This document shows, one piece after another, positions 32,831 to 44,504 of a stretch of DNA of 64,000 bases (within the stretch, counting starts at the first letter, position 1; each line of letters opens with the position of its first letter). The position numbers and the translations under genes are program-made. The stretch is taken from positions 38,607,621 through 38,671,620 of the forward strand of contig OY821784.1 in NCBI GenBank assembly GCA_963682175.1, read 5' to 3'. This DNA is from Triglochin maritima. Lineage: Eukaryota; Streptophyta; Magnoliopsida; Alismatales; Juncaginaceae. The notes under the pieces are model-generated. The model made no database searches and was not told the DNA's origin. It worked only from the letters and a program-made list of their open reading frames with translations.

Positions 32831-35800
32831 GCCATTTTAAGTTGTTATTTGGGGAAACCAAAAGTTACGTTCGGAAAAGTAAAAGTTGCATGTGGAAATC
32901 AAACGTTGTAGTGAGAAAGTAATGTTGTATTGGGAAACTAAATATTGCATGTGACACAAACATGTTATTAAATGAATTTCTCTGCTTACTAGATTGCTAA
33001 CTCAACTGATCACGTCACGTCCGTGACGCGCGCGGTCGTATACAAGGACTCTGATCAAAATATTTGTTGACATGGATAAGCTTGTGTTGCAAGCTGAGCT
33101 TCACAATCTTCATTCATAATGTTGTGTAAAATATTTCATGATCCGAAGAACTGATATTGTTTTGCAAATAAATTACTAATTGCTAATTCCTTAAGTGCCC
33201 TTATTAAGGAGGGTGGTGGAGAAGATATTTTGGAGGTTGTGGTGGAAAGGAATGATTGGGGAGGTATGGTCTGCTCAGGTCTTGTCAGTTCTGCAGTAAA
33301 TAAATATAAGTTATCTAATTAAGATATATGACACCACTCATTCATCCCACACTCACGCTCTACTGAAACAAACTGACATCTCTTTTATGCCATGTCTTTA
33401 TTGTCTATATTTAAACCTCCTCTTTAATGTCCTTTATTAATAATAATATTCACATGCACTCTTCTTTTCTTCTTCCTCAATAATATCTCAACATCAAGCC
33501 TCAGGCGTAGGTTTTGATATCATATTTATTGAAATGAAATGAAGTACATCAGTAGGATTAGAACCTAATCTCTTTTCAATAAAGATTGAAGTTGTTTCAT
33601 GAGACGATAACTTGCAGAGTTGCACTCGCACATTGGCATTGCTATGAAGTATGAAGTCCTATGTCACAGTAATTACTATTCAAAGTGCTTGTGATTAAGG
33701 GAAAAACGTAGTTACCGAAGACCTGTGTTGATATTATATTCCATGGACGAATGGAATGGAAAGGAAACAAAAACTTCTTATGCTTTTGTCTTTTTTATAA
33801 TAGACAGAGACACAAAACACACACGAGGGCTACCCACAGAAACATGTGAATGATGCATGGAATAATGATTCAAAAGACAACAAATATTGGGATAAGGATG
33901 CATGTCAATGTATGTACCTAGAGATTGGGATAAAAAATGAATGGTTGTGCATGTAATATGTACCCACATTCTCCAATTGAAACGAACCCAAATTTGTATT
34001 TGTACCCGTAATATCCAAACTTGATGCAAAGTCAGTAAACAAAATCTCTAATATTTTTGCTATAAATATGTTGATTTTCTCTGTATGTTACATACATATT
34101 TACTAGTGAAAAGTGGAAGATATGTTGCAAAATAGAAGAAGTAGGTGTATAACCATTAACCAAACCCATATTTTATTTAAGAATCTAGGACAAAAGGTTG
34201 AAATATACCTCTCCTACCTTTTCTTATAATAATGACATCGATAAGTGTGAGGGTACTAAACTCAGAGACAATTCTTTGAGTTGCACAAAGAGATTAGTAT
34301 TGGTAATGGTGCTTCATGTCTTCCATTGCTTCTGAATTTTGATTATAGTTTCTAAATCTGGGGAGACGAAACTTGACTTCATTCTGTTTGATGTCTTCTG
34401 CATACATGCAAAGCTCTTGGAAACACACGAAAACCTCCCTCACAGTTAACTCGAGATTTGCAATATTTTCAATCTCCTACAAACAATTAAGTTGCACCGA
34501 TTTAAGCTCAGAAGTCATTATTTATAAAGGCCTACAAGTCCAATTGCTACTTGGGCTCCTTTGCTTTCCACCATAAAGGACCCAATGGGTTAAGTTCACA
34601 ACTACAAAGGAAAAGAAATTATTATTCACACCTAATATGAAGAATTATTAAAGATGGACAGATCAACTTATCTCTAATACTAATTCTATTAAGTGTGAAC
34701 ATTATGGCAGCAAATGCCACTTGTCATTCTCCAAGATAACACGACACTTTAATAATGCAATATGGGAGTCCATGTCTTGAAAAAAACATGAGCATCTCTA
34801 GAGAATTATTTGATGTAAACATCTCCAACAATGACATCTCAAACACCTCAAAAAAAAAGGTACCACACCACACATATTTTCATGTTTCGATTGAGTTGCT
34901 GTCCATCCTTATGTGTATTATTAAACACTAAAGTTAAGAAACGTGTAAGCTTAGTTTGCCAATTATAATATTTAACTTTTAAAAAAATATCTTTTCATTT
35001 TCTGGGGGGCAAAAACAGGACTTAGGATAAGAACTAGTTGACTGGTCAAAGGCCAAATATAACACACATACATACGTGGTATAATATTGAAAGCAACAAC
35101 AAAAATATTTAAATGATGAAAAATATTGTAAATATTCTCTAGTTCTGATAATATCATGAATTCCCTTACCAATCAATTTGATAAATAACCATCCCTAAAT
35201 TAATTGAGAATTAAAAAAATGAGAAAGATAGACCAAGTATTTGGGATTTGTTACAAGCAGGTGAAGTATTGCATAAAGATCATGAGACCAAATCTTTCAG
35301 CAGTTGTAACCTCTTCTTGGATTATTAGTACAATTCTACTTCTTAGACCCAACAAAGATTATGTCGTTTTCTGGTATCAGGCATAAAACTTTCCTTAGGA
35401 TGAATGATGAAGTCAACAACATATTCTTATTTTACGCACTATAACAATTAATTATCATAATATGATTTTCATACCCTAAAATTTAACAAGTGACCATTCC
35501 AATCAAGTTGTAAGATGCTTGTATATTTTAGACCAAACCCTAAAAAGCAGCAATATGTTTTAATCTGATCCGTCTAAAAAGCTACTTTCAAATTAAAAAT
35601 GCTCTCCCAAATTGCAACTAAATAATATCACTTGTTTCACATATAAAACCCTAAAAACTGCATTATTTTGTTGTGCATGTCTTCTAATTGAGTTTAAAAC
35701 GTTACCACTTTCAATTATGTACTCAATAATTACTATAAATAAGACAGTACACGACTCCATCAATTATATAAAATTTTGACCATTATAATTAGTTGCAACT

Positions 35801-36369
35801 AATGACTACAAATTGCATTTGAAAATTGAAACCCTAAAAACAGCATCATTTTGCCATGCATGTCTTCAGTTCACAAAAGCAACCTTCAATAATGTTACTT
35901 GGTTTGGAATCATCTGAACACATGGAGCTCTCCCTATATATGTTATATAAATACTCGTACCAGTGATGATGCCAAAGCAGATATTGTCATCTATAAAAGA
36001 GATATATACATATTATAAAGTTTTGGAAAAATATACATTATCATGATGGTTTGTTCTTTAATTATTTGTTGGTAAAGAAGGTGTGCTTTGAGTAAAGGTT
36101 GCTATGGATGTTATACTAATCCAAGCTTGTCATCAAATAACTAGCCTTGCTTCTGATGAAAGATAAAGATCTTTAAATGAGTGATGTGTTTGTTTTCCAT
36201 GGAGATCAATGATGGGTACAAAAGAAGTTAAAGCATAGGAATGATAAATAGGTAGTAGGTCTGACCATAGTGAATAGTTTAATCACATGGATTTACGAGT
36301 GTTGATTATTTTCTCGTGTGTTAATACCAACCACATGTTTTAATACTTGGTTTCTACTTCTTAAATATG
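32831..36369. other. AT-rich intergenic DNA, no gene recognised
   Basis: About 3.5 kb without a recognisable gene or clear element ends. It includes ordinary AT-rich sequence and short frames without motifs. A GC-rich spot at 33016-33042 (CACGTCCGTGACGCGCGCGG) is described under rejected items. Confidence 0.5.
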
Positions 36370-37285
36370 ATGCAAGTTGGAGGTCATACTCATCCATCAT
36401 CTTTTGTCTTCCGTCTACAAGACATGCGTAATCGCGAGTTTAATCGCATACTACGAAGAATAAAAAGTAAAAACAAGTATTCACGAGTTACAATAATATA
36501 CACTTATTGTTATGTATTAAAGATTAAAGATTGGGATGAGAGAAATATGTATTTCATTTTATTGTCACCAAATATGTACAATAATCCCCTATATATAGGG
36601 TGGGGATGTAATAGGGGTTACAACCAAAATAAATGAAATTACACCATATTAATAAGTGTAAAATCTACTCAAACTATTAGAGGTTAAGGAAGGCGAATCA
36701 TCCACAAAACCTTTAGAATTCTCAGCACTCCCCCTTAGATGATCACATTTATACGTTAAGAATGTTGTCTCGTTAAAAATCTTACCAAGAAAACCCGATG
36801 AGATAAAAACTTGGTAAAAGAAAAAAAAGTGCAACGCGCATGATGCTCCCCTCCTACTTCAACATACATTGAACACCAATTTTGAAGACAAACTTCTTAA
36901 GGACTTTGGTAGGCAATGACTTTGTAAATAAATTCGTCAAATTCTTGCTTGATTGGATCTGATCAGTTGTCACTTGATCGGTCTGACTCATTAAGACTTT
37001 GTCAAGTAAAACCCTGTGAGACAAAAACTTGGTGAAGGAAAAAGAGTGCACTGTATAATTTTCTGTCTCAATTCAACATACATTTATAACACTCCCTTAG
37101 ATAATATACGTTATGTTTATGTCTCGTTAAAAACCTTGATACAAAACATTGTGGGAAAAAGTAACTAAGGAAAAGAATGCATAACATACGCTAACAAAAT
37201 TACAGAAGCCTTATTAAAAACCTTTAACCAATAAAACATTTTAGGACAAAAAAAGAAAAAAAAGACAAAGAGTGCAACTACAAGT
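36370..37285 (-). mobile_element. Copia-like retrotransposon 3' fragment with tandem repeats
   Basis: Four diverged copies of a segment (about 36720-36880, 36955-37080, 37085-37195, 37205-37285) contain [CT]TCGTTAAAAA.CTT, AAAACC[CT]..TGAGA.AAAAACTTGG and AAAGAGTGCAAC. Read on the minus strand this resembles the untranslated 3' segment of plant Ty1-copia elements. To its left, CTATATATAGGGG (about 36592, minus reading) looks like an LTR promoter. No coding part remains and the LTR borders were not found. Confidence 0.5.
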
Positions 37286-37999
37286 CTTCTGAGCTTTATC
37301 CTTCAGGGATATCCGTTCTTCAGGGACGATAAATACAAATCTGATTCCCCTTATTCGTAGTTTACCAAACTTACAAATATATTTTACGAAGTCCTTAAAC
37401 ACAAAATTGCATGGGGATTCAATAAACAAATACATTATAGTTTAACAAATTTAATTAATATTTACTATATTTCACTTAGATAATAAGATTGTGAAATATT
37501 TTTTCGTATTTTTTCACAAATAATATTCTCGGAGTAATACAAATTGTGGTAACTTTTGATATGAATATGTTACCTCAAAAGATATTACTTATGGACAATT
37601 TAAAGACGTCTCATAATTATAATGATGTCATAGCGATACGAGAATGTAAGAATCAATAATTAATTCACCAACTTGCATAAAATTGTAATGACTCCACGCA
37701 ATGACACCAAATAATGTTTCCCCTCCAACATAAGCACATTAATATATTGACCAAAATAACAAAATAAATATCCGAAAAATCATATAATCATGTCACAAAA
37801 TATCTTATAAATCCTGATTTTTGTTGTTGTTGTAAAGCACTAAGATATACCATTGTCCGAGATTCACACGTCCAAAAATATTTTTTATTTCATTTTTAGA
37901 GTATACATATACAACCCTCAATTGATTGAAAATGTTTTCTGATGCATTGCATACATTGCATCATATGTCTTTCATTTAGATTACTTTTATATCAATAAA
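37286..37999. other. AT-rich intergenic DNA, no gene recognised
   Basis: No open frame with motifs and no clear repeat. Confidence 0.5.
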
Positions 38000-39127
38000 T
38001 GCTACTAAGGTATGTGTTTAGTCGTATTTACAGAATACAGGGACCTGAATGCAAATTACCCACATCTCGAGCATAAACGCGTGCAAAAGATTCATTTCTA
38101 TCATAAAAACCAAGTTCAAGTGTATCGGGTTTCAAATGGAAATGCATCCAAGCACAAAAGCATTCAAGGAGCTAATCACAAAAAGGTCAAGGACTTAATT
38201 GCAAAATGCCAAGGACCTGATTGCAAAATAAAAGGACCAAGTTATTGTGTGGAGAAAGTCAAAAGAAAAATCAAATATAAATCTCCAACAATGGAAGGAA
38301 TTAATCCGGAGCTCAAGACAATGGAAAGAATCAATCCAGACGCGCAAAGGAGGATCAAATCATACCATAAACGCGTGACAAAAATCCTGATTAAATCCGA
38401 CCAACGTGTGAGGCGAATCCGCCGCACAATACACATGATGTGCGGCGATTCCGCCGCCCATTGGTCGATCTGTGTGTCCCAATTTCGTCCAGTCGTGTAT
38501 GGACACGTGTACTATCCAATTCTATACCTAAGTCCCTTGTAGCAACTATAAATAGACCCGAGAACGATGTAAATAGGGTCCTTGGTTGTTGCTCTTATTT
38601 GTATACCTTAGTTTTATTAATAAAATTATGTTCTTTTAATTCTTGTTTTAGTTTTCTTTTAATGTCTCTAGGATCCCTTCTTCTTCCTCCCTCCATGAGT
38701 TTCTAACTCTCTCCAAAGGGTGGAGGTGATGGAATTAGGGTTAGAGAATGATGAATGCATGTTATTATTTTAAGTTCATGATTAGTGTATTTTGATTACT
38801 TGAGTTTATGTTAAGTCATTTATCTTGTAATGCTTCATAACTAACATGATTTACAATAAGTTTCAGTAATTCTCTACTCTAAACCTAAATCTAAACCTCC
38901 ACCCCACGGATTTTCCTCTTTGTTCTTGTTTTAATTTTAATTGTTCTTATTTCGTACTTTAGATAATAAAATCCAAAAATCCTAAAAACCCAATTTATTT
39001 ATTCTTCCCTTCTTCCCCTAATCGAAAATAACAAAAATAACGAAATCTCTCCCTCCTTGTGTTCGACCCGTACTTGCCACGTCTTCATAGACGCCGTGCA
39101 CTTGCGGTATAAATAAAATTCTCAACA
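38000..39127 (+). mobile_element. Gypsy-type LTR, probably solo
   Basis: It contains three 'GGACCTGAATGCAAA'-type phrases (38041-38230), an inverted pair GGCGAATCCGCCGCACA / TGTGCGGCGATTCCGCC (38412-38452), and a TATA box ACTATAAATAGACC (about 38546). It ends GTGTTCGACCCGTACTTGCC, then GTGCACTTGCGG and CTCAACA. That end resembles plant gypsy LTRs that precede a TGGCGCC-type PBS. No PBS follows, so it is probably a solo LTR. I could not confirm target duplications. It is related to the LTR at 1661-3000. Confidence 0.55.
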
Positions 39128-39178
39128 CTTTCTTTATTAATCATGTAAGGTGGAATCACATTTCTAACCTTTTTTTTA

Positions 39179-40135
39179 CTGAATTGCTAAACATCGCCCC
39201 AAAATTATTTAAATCGCCCCTTGAAATTACCATTTTGCCCTTCTCTCATTTCTACTGCTATAACGCGACATTTTACCCTCCTATCACACATCTCTCTTCA
39301 TATTCCTCTTATAATCATAAAAAATAATGTTTTGGAGGTCAGTAATGAACCAACGGACGCCCCAGTTTACTCGAATCTGGTAAAATATCTAACATCTTTT
39401 TAATAAAAAAATAATAAAAAATAATAAAACATTAGGAGCGTCCGACGGAGCCAGCCCCACGTAGGAGGGGGCGTCTGGCTAAGACGCCTCCCCCATAGGG
39501 GAGACGTTTTACCCAGACGCCTTATCCATCGGAGAGGCGTTTTACCCAGACGCTCCGCCCATGAAACAGGCGTCTGTGTAAGACGCCTCCCCCGTCTTAT
39601 CCAGACGCTCCCTCCTACGTGGGAGCGGTTCCGTCGGACGCCCGTAATTTTTTATTATTTTTTATTATTTTTTTAAAAAGATAATTGATTATAAATTTAG
39701 ATAATTGTTAAATTAATTAATTAATAAGTTAATAATTACTATATTCAGATAACCGATACCCCTTCGGTACACCGAAAATTCAAAAATTTCCAGATCCAAC
39801 AATTTCAAAATCCAAAAAATTTGTAATCCGACCGACCTGTCGAGGTGGTATTTGTAAGTCAGGATGTTTTACCACCGGAGGATTTTGGAACTTAAAAATG
39901 TTGGATCTGGAATGTTTTTGAATCTTCATCACTTGCAAAAAAACTCATTGTAATCCAACCGGTTACCACCGAAAACTTCCAAAGAAACGTCAAATAATTT
40001 GTGATAACACACCGTATAATTTGACAAAAAATTAAAAAAAACGAGACGTCTGGCTAAGACGTTTGTACCATCGTGGAGGCGTCTGGCTAAGACGCCTCCA
40101 CCATGGTTGAGGCGTCTTAGCGAGACGCTTAGAAA
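39179..40135 (-). mobile_element. Truncated non-autonomous Mutator-like element
   Basis: It begins ACTGAATTGCTAAACATCGC, the terminus of the 5.2-kb MULE. It is collinear with the reverse complement of the element at 3494-4908: shared blocks include TGCTATAACG, ATAATGTTTTGGAG and GTAATGAACCAACGGACGCC, the CCAGATCCAACAATTTC hairpin, and ACACCGTATAATTT. Hairpin arrays lie at 39436-39640 and 40040-40130. The distal TIR is missing, so the element is truncated at about 40135. Confidence 0.8.
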
Positions 40136-40144
40136 GAGTGGAGA

Positions 40145-40290
40145 AGGGAAAAATGAGAGAGAGATTGAAGAGAGAGAGATTTAAGAGAGAGAAAAAGGGA
40201 TGAAGAGAAAGGGAGAAAGGAGAGAGTGAGAGATTCAAGGGAGAAAGAGAGAAGAAAAAAATGGATGAAAGAGAGAGAGAGTGAAAGAGT
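40145..40290. repeat. GAGAGA-rich low-complexity tract
   Basis: A purine-only tract of GAGAGA, GAAGAGAGAG and AGGGAGAAAG words directly after the truncated MULE. A 13-bp perfect inverted repeat (GTTAGACAATTTG / CAAATTGTCTAAC) lies just after it at 40298-40310 and 40372-40384. Confidence 0.7.
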
Positions 40291-40434
40291 GGAGACTGTT
40301 AGACAATTTGATTTTTTTAGGTTATTTGTGTCTACAATTAAGGACAGTTCCATTTTACAAGGTTTAATTTGCAAATTGTCTAACACCGTTAGACTTTAAC
40401 TGTAACGGTAACGGAGTGAGAGACAATAACGGCA

Positions 40435-40545
40435 GAGGTGTATATGTGTAATTAATTCAAATCGTAGGTGTATATGAGGTAATATCAAAAAACCGGGTGC
40501 ATATTGTCAAATTGGACACCTAAGATGTGTACTGCAGCAAAACCC
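40435..40545. repeat. Dispersed repeat also found at 17925-18055
   Basis: Shares TCAAATTGGACACCTAAGAT-type sequence and the end GTACTGCAGCAAAACCC with the copy upstream of the DUF538 gene. Confidence 0.6.
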
Positions 40546-40639
40546 ATAATTATAAATACATGCTTACGTTATGTTTAACCTTTTAGAAGTGAAGATACAA
40601 TAAATAGCACACTTAATATATCAATAATTAATAAAAAAT

Positions 40640-42106
40640 ACACCCTATAGACGTCGGCCATGCTATACATCCGACGTCTATACATGGGTTAATATAAAAA
40701 AAAAGTGTCCCAAGTGCCCCAAGTGAAATGTCTGATATAGGATGTAATGTATTTTTGGGTTAATTGAACGTATAATAGATGTCGGTCGTATATAGCCGAC
40801 GTCTATACAACAAGGAATATGCGACGAGGAAATATACGTTGGGTACTTGGACTGCCGATATCTGATGTATGTGCCCCTATATCAGGTTTACAGAGCTTTA
40901 GGTGGTAGGAGAACAACCACAAAATCAGGAATAACATGGCATGGAATGAGAGTACGTTCTATCCCATTTTTGTTAATTAAGTTAGGAACAAATATTTAGC
41001 GAATTCCTATGTTTGTAGTACCGGAAGCAGGTTGGAAATACGGAATGCGGTTACTACGTGATGAGATACATGGAGGAAATCCTCGATGTAGGTAACTCAA
41101 GACGTATGTCTAACCGAGGTAATGTAGATCGTTATTCAATTGTATAGTTGTTTAGTTTCAATATTTAGTTATTAATATTCAACACACTTGTATTTTTTTG
41201 ATAGATTTTCCCAAAAAGTAGTGATCCCTTCTCGCAACAGGAGCTCGATGAAACTCGCGACCGATGGGCTCGCTATTTCATCAGAAACATGCTGACGAAC
41301 TAAGAGGTTCTCCTGCTAATTGTATTTTTTTTGTAATTTAGTTAACAAGTGCACTTATATTACAAACCTACACTTTTTGCCTTAATATAATCGCCTTAAT
41401 TTTAGAATGAATTAATTGCAAGTGTGTTGAATGTCAATTGTGTATGCTTTGTATGTTTGTGCATGTATGGTTGTATGTTTGTGTTAGTGCATGTATGCTT
41501 GTTTGTTTGTGCTTGTATGAAATTGTGGATGTATATGGATGTATGTGGATGAAATTGTGAGTATTTGTGAACAAATTTATAGGTGAACGAAATTGGTGCA
41601 GTTGTATGTACACTAATACGACGACTAAAAACAATTTCGTCGGATGCTATTTTTTTTGTCCAGGTTTAGGAATAGACGACGGTCGTTGCTATAAGCTGAC
41701 GTCTATTCCTCTGAAGAAAGGAATAGACGTCGGCTTTATATTGAATCCGACGTCTATCCCTATGGTATAGGCGTCGTATGTTCGTTAACCGACGTGTATT
41801 CGTTAATGTATAGGCGTCGTATGTTATCTAACTGACGTCTAGCCCTAAAGTATAGGCGTCGTATGTTAGTTAACCGACGTCTATACATTAAAGAATACAC
41901 GTCGGTGTATAATTACAGCCGACGTATATACGTTAGGTATAGACGTCGGCTATAATATGGCCGACGTCTATGTATAGACGACGCACACCTAGACGTCGGA
42001 TAGGGGTGTGCTTATATCCGACGTGTATAGCCTCGTACATCCGACGTATATTTTCTTTTCTGTAGTAGTGATATATCCGACGCATATGGACTTTTCTGCA
42101 CCAGTG
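40640..42106. mobile_element. CACTA element remnant(s) with GACGTCGG subterminal repeats and nested right ends
   Basis: Two CACTA-type termini lie in tandem at the right: CACTACTACAGAAAAG read back from 42070, and CACTGGTGCAGAAAAG read back from 42106, only 36 bp apart. About twenty ATAGACGTCGG / CCGACGTCTAT units in both orientations occur at 41665-42030, with more at 40650-40810. Such subterminal motifs are typical of CACTA elements. No left terminus was found. An Ulp1-like coding remnant lies inside (40880-41303). Confidence 0.75.
40880..41303 (+). pseudogene. Ulp1-like cysteine protease remnant of a CACTA element
   Basis: A frame around 41028-41118 encodes KQVGNTECGYYVMRYMEEI. Here ECGYYVMRYM is the catalytic-Cys block of the Ulp1 peptidases that plant CACTA elements often carry (Cys codon 41046-41048). 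After an intron-like gap (GT at 41119, AG at 41203-41204), IFPKSSDPFSQQELDETR..WARYFIRNML ends at TAA 41301. One extra G just before KQVGN (GTACCGGAAG) shifts the frame. The catalytic His and Asp parts were not found, so this is the 3' end of a dead gene. Confidence 0.7.
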
Positions 42107-44469
42107 ACATGACACAAGTCACTTTCATGTATGCATCCATTGTTCAACACCACAGTGAATAGTCTCATAGTCCTCCAAGTTTTCGAGTCAACAAAAAATG
42201 TCAAGACAAGTTCTCTTGTGGACCCAATTAATGATTAAATGATTTTTTCTTCAAAAGTTGGCATACGTTTTCTCTACTAAGGTTGAAAGTTAGGTAAGCT
42301 TTTCAAGTTTGGTCAACCATGTGTCAACAGTCAATCCATGTGTAATTAAGAAGCATTCCTGAAATTAATTATGTAATAATCCATACATGAGGAGCTAGCT
42401 CAGCCTACAAGAGCACTAATCCTTGTAAGTGCATATAAGCATGTCGTGACTACTTTTTCGTGTGTATAGTAAAATTCTAATTAAGATTAATTACCTTTTA
42501 AAGTGTGGCTGTTGGTGTTGTCACGTATATATGACTTGAAGGAGCAGATAATTTGCAGCACTAGGTAACACATTCATACCAATACAATAATTCTTTCCGT
42601 CGAGGTATGAAACTCATTGCTGGGAACTGTCGAGGCATGAGGAGTGCTTCAACAGTTCATACCATACTTACCACCCTCTCGATGTACCACTTCAAATAAA
42701 TGAATAATATGATGACCTAAGGTCCTTCTAAAAATGATTTTTTCTGTCATTTTCCACAAAAGAATATCAATTAAGCATTATTTGATTGTTTCTAGCTTGT
42801 ATGGTTTCCAAAGAAAATTAAATACATATATTTTTGTGCCGGAGAAAAGCTTGTATGGTATAACTTTCAAACCTCATTTTTATTTTATTTCTCTTTTTTT
42901 AAATAATAAAAGAGTAACTTGGCAACTCACGAAAACCTAGGGCACCGGTTACGGGTGCCCTTTCCTATGCGTGCCCGGATTCGCCCCCTTAACGAGGGCG
43001 GAATTCTGGGCGTGTCGTGCCCCCAGGTGTTGGCCTGGGGCCACGTGCCCCTAGGTCATTGGTCGATTTTTTTAAAATTCATTTTTTTGTTCAATTTTGA
43101 TTTTTTTTGTTTTGTTTTTATATTAATTACATTAAAATTAAATTTGTTTTTTTTTAAATTTGTTTAATTATTAATCTATTTTTTAAAAAATCTATTTTTT
43201 TTGGTTTTAATATAAATATTTGTCATTTAATTAGATTAAGTAATTGCAAACATAATTTGTTATGTAGCTTGTGGATTGTTGTAAAAGAATAAAAAATAAG
43301 GTCAAAAGAAATGATGTGGATGAAAAAAAATGTTGAAATATTGATTTTTAAGTTGTGACAGTGGAACTTTTTTTTGTGTTTGGATAGATAAAAAGTTGTG
43401 CTGACGTGACAGATTGAGAAAAAATTGGTTGAGTTGGATTACTAATTGTGACAGTGTAAGACCTTAGCTTCCTAGTGGAGTTCATCAACAATAAACCAGT
43501 TGGATTAGTGTCAATTCTAGACGTAATATGTATAGAATAGTTTGAAGTAATTAAAAATACATACAGTATGGACACAATTAAAGTAATACGTGTATGGCAA
43601 GATCGAATTAAAGTTTGATAACAAGATGGGCGGCTGTGGAAGACATTTGACTTTTGAAGTCCAAATAAGAATGACGACACAACTTTGATTGATTGAATGA
43701 ATGAATACTCCAAAACCAAAAAATATATGAGTAAAGTGAAGTTGGACAAGTTGACACAAAAGGGGTCAACAATGTCCGAACGTGTGGACTCCACCCACAC
43801 GTGTGTCAGTTTTCTTGTTGTGCCACGTGTGCTATTTGAACATTGCTAGATGCCCTTTGTCTTCTTAGCTAAATCCTTCTCTCACTCACATCACCTTGAT
43901 GTCATTCTTATGTGTGCATATATCCTGAGAGCCTTCACTTTTGTTAGGAACAAACAAATATGGCATTGATTTTGTAATTGTAATCAACACACTCTCCTTC
44001 ATTATAGCTATTTCTTAGTAACTAACGAAGGTAGTTTGTTAAATATGTATCTTGCTTCAGATATATGGAAGGTTAGTCACAACCATGATGGACTGTATGT
44101 AGAGTACAAAAATTGATAGCTACATCAGTTAGGAAAGCTTGATATTATAATCTTAATTTGATATATGCAGGAATATTCCCTTAGAAAATCACACGCCAAT
44201 CAATTATAATCTTAATTTGATATTAATTAAAAGTGGTATTTGCTCTCTAGCAGCCACATCTACGACTACAAAGGCATCAATGGAATTACCAAAACAAAAT
44301 TTTGCGACATATATGTCTGAAAGCAAAAAGGTAAGAGTGGAGTGAGACGTGATTGAATGTCTAATGTGAATTCTCTCGAAACCTGAAATAAATCCAAAAT
44401 AATACACATCCCATCTCTGCATCTCCCCAGTCACCACCAATAGTACTGTTAATATATGGTCAACCTCAC

Positions 44470-44504
<35 letters not shown>

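Noticed and set aside
33005..33060. Possible Helitron 3' end (GC-rich hairpin CGTCACGTCCGTGACG followed by CGTATACAAGG)
   Set aside because: The terminal CTRR is not present and no TC 5' end could be placed, although hairpin and context are suggestive.
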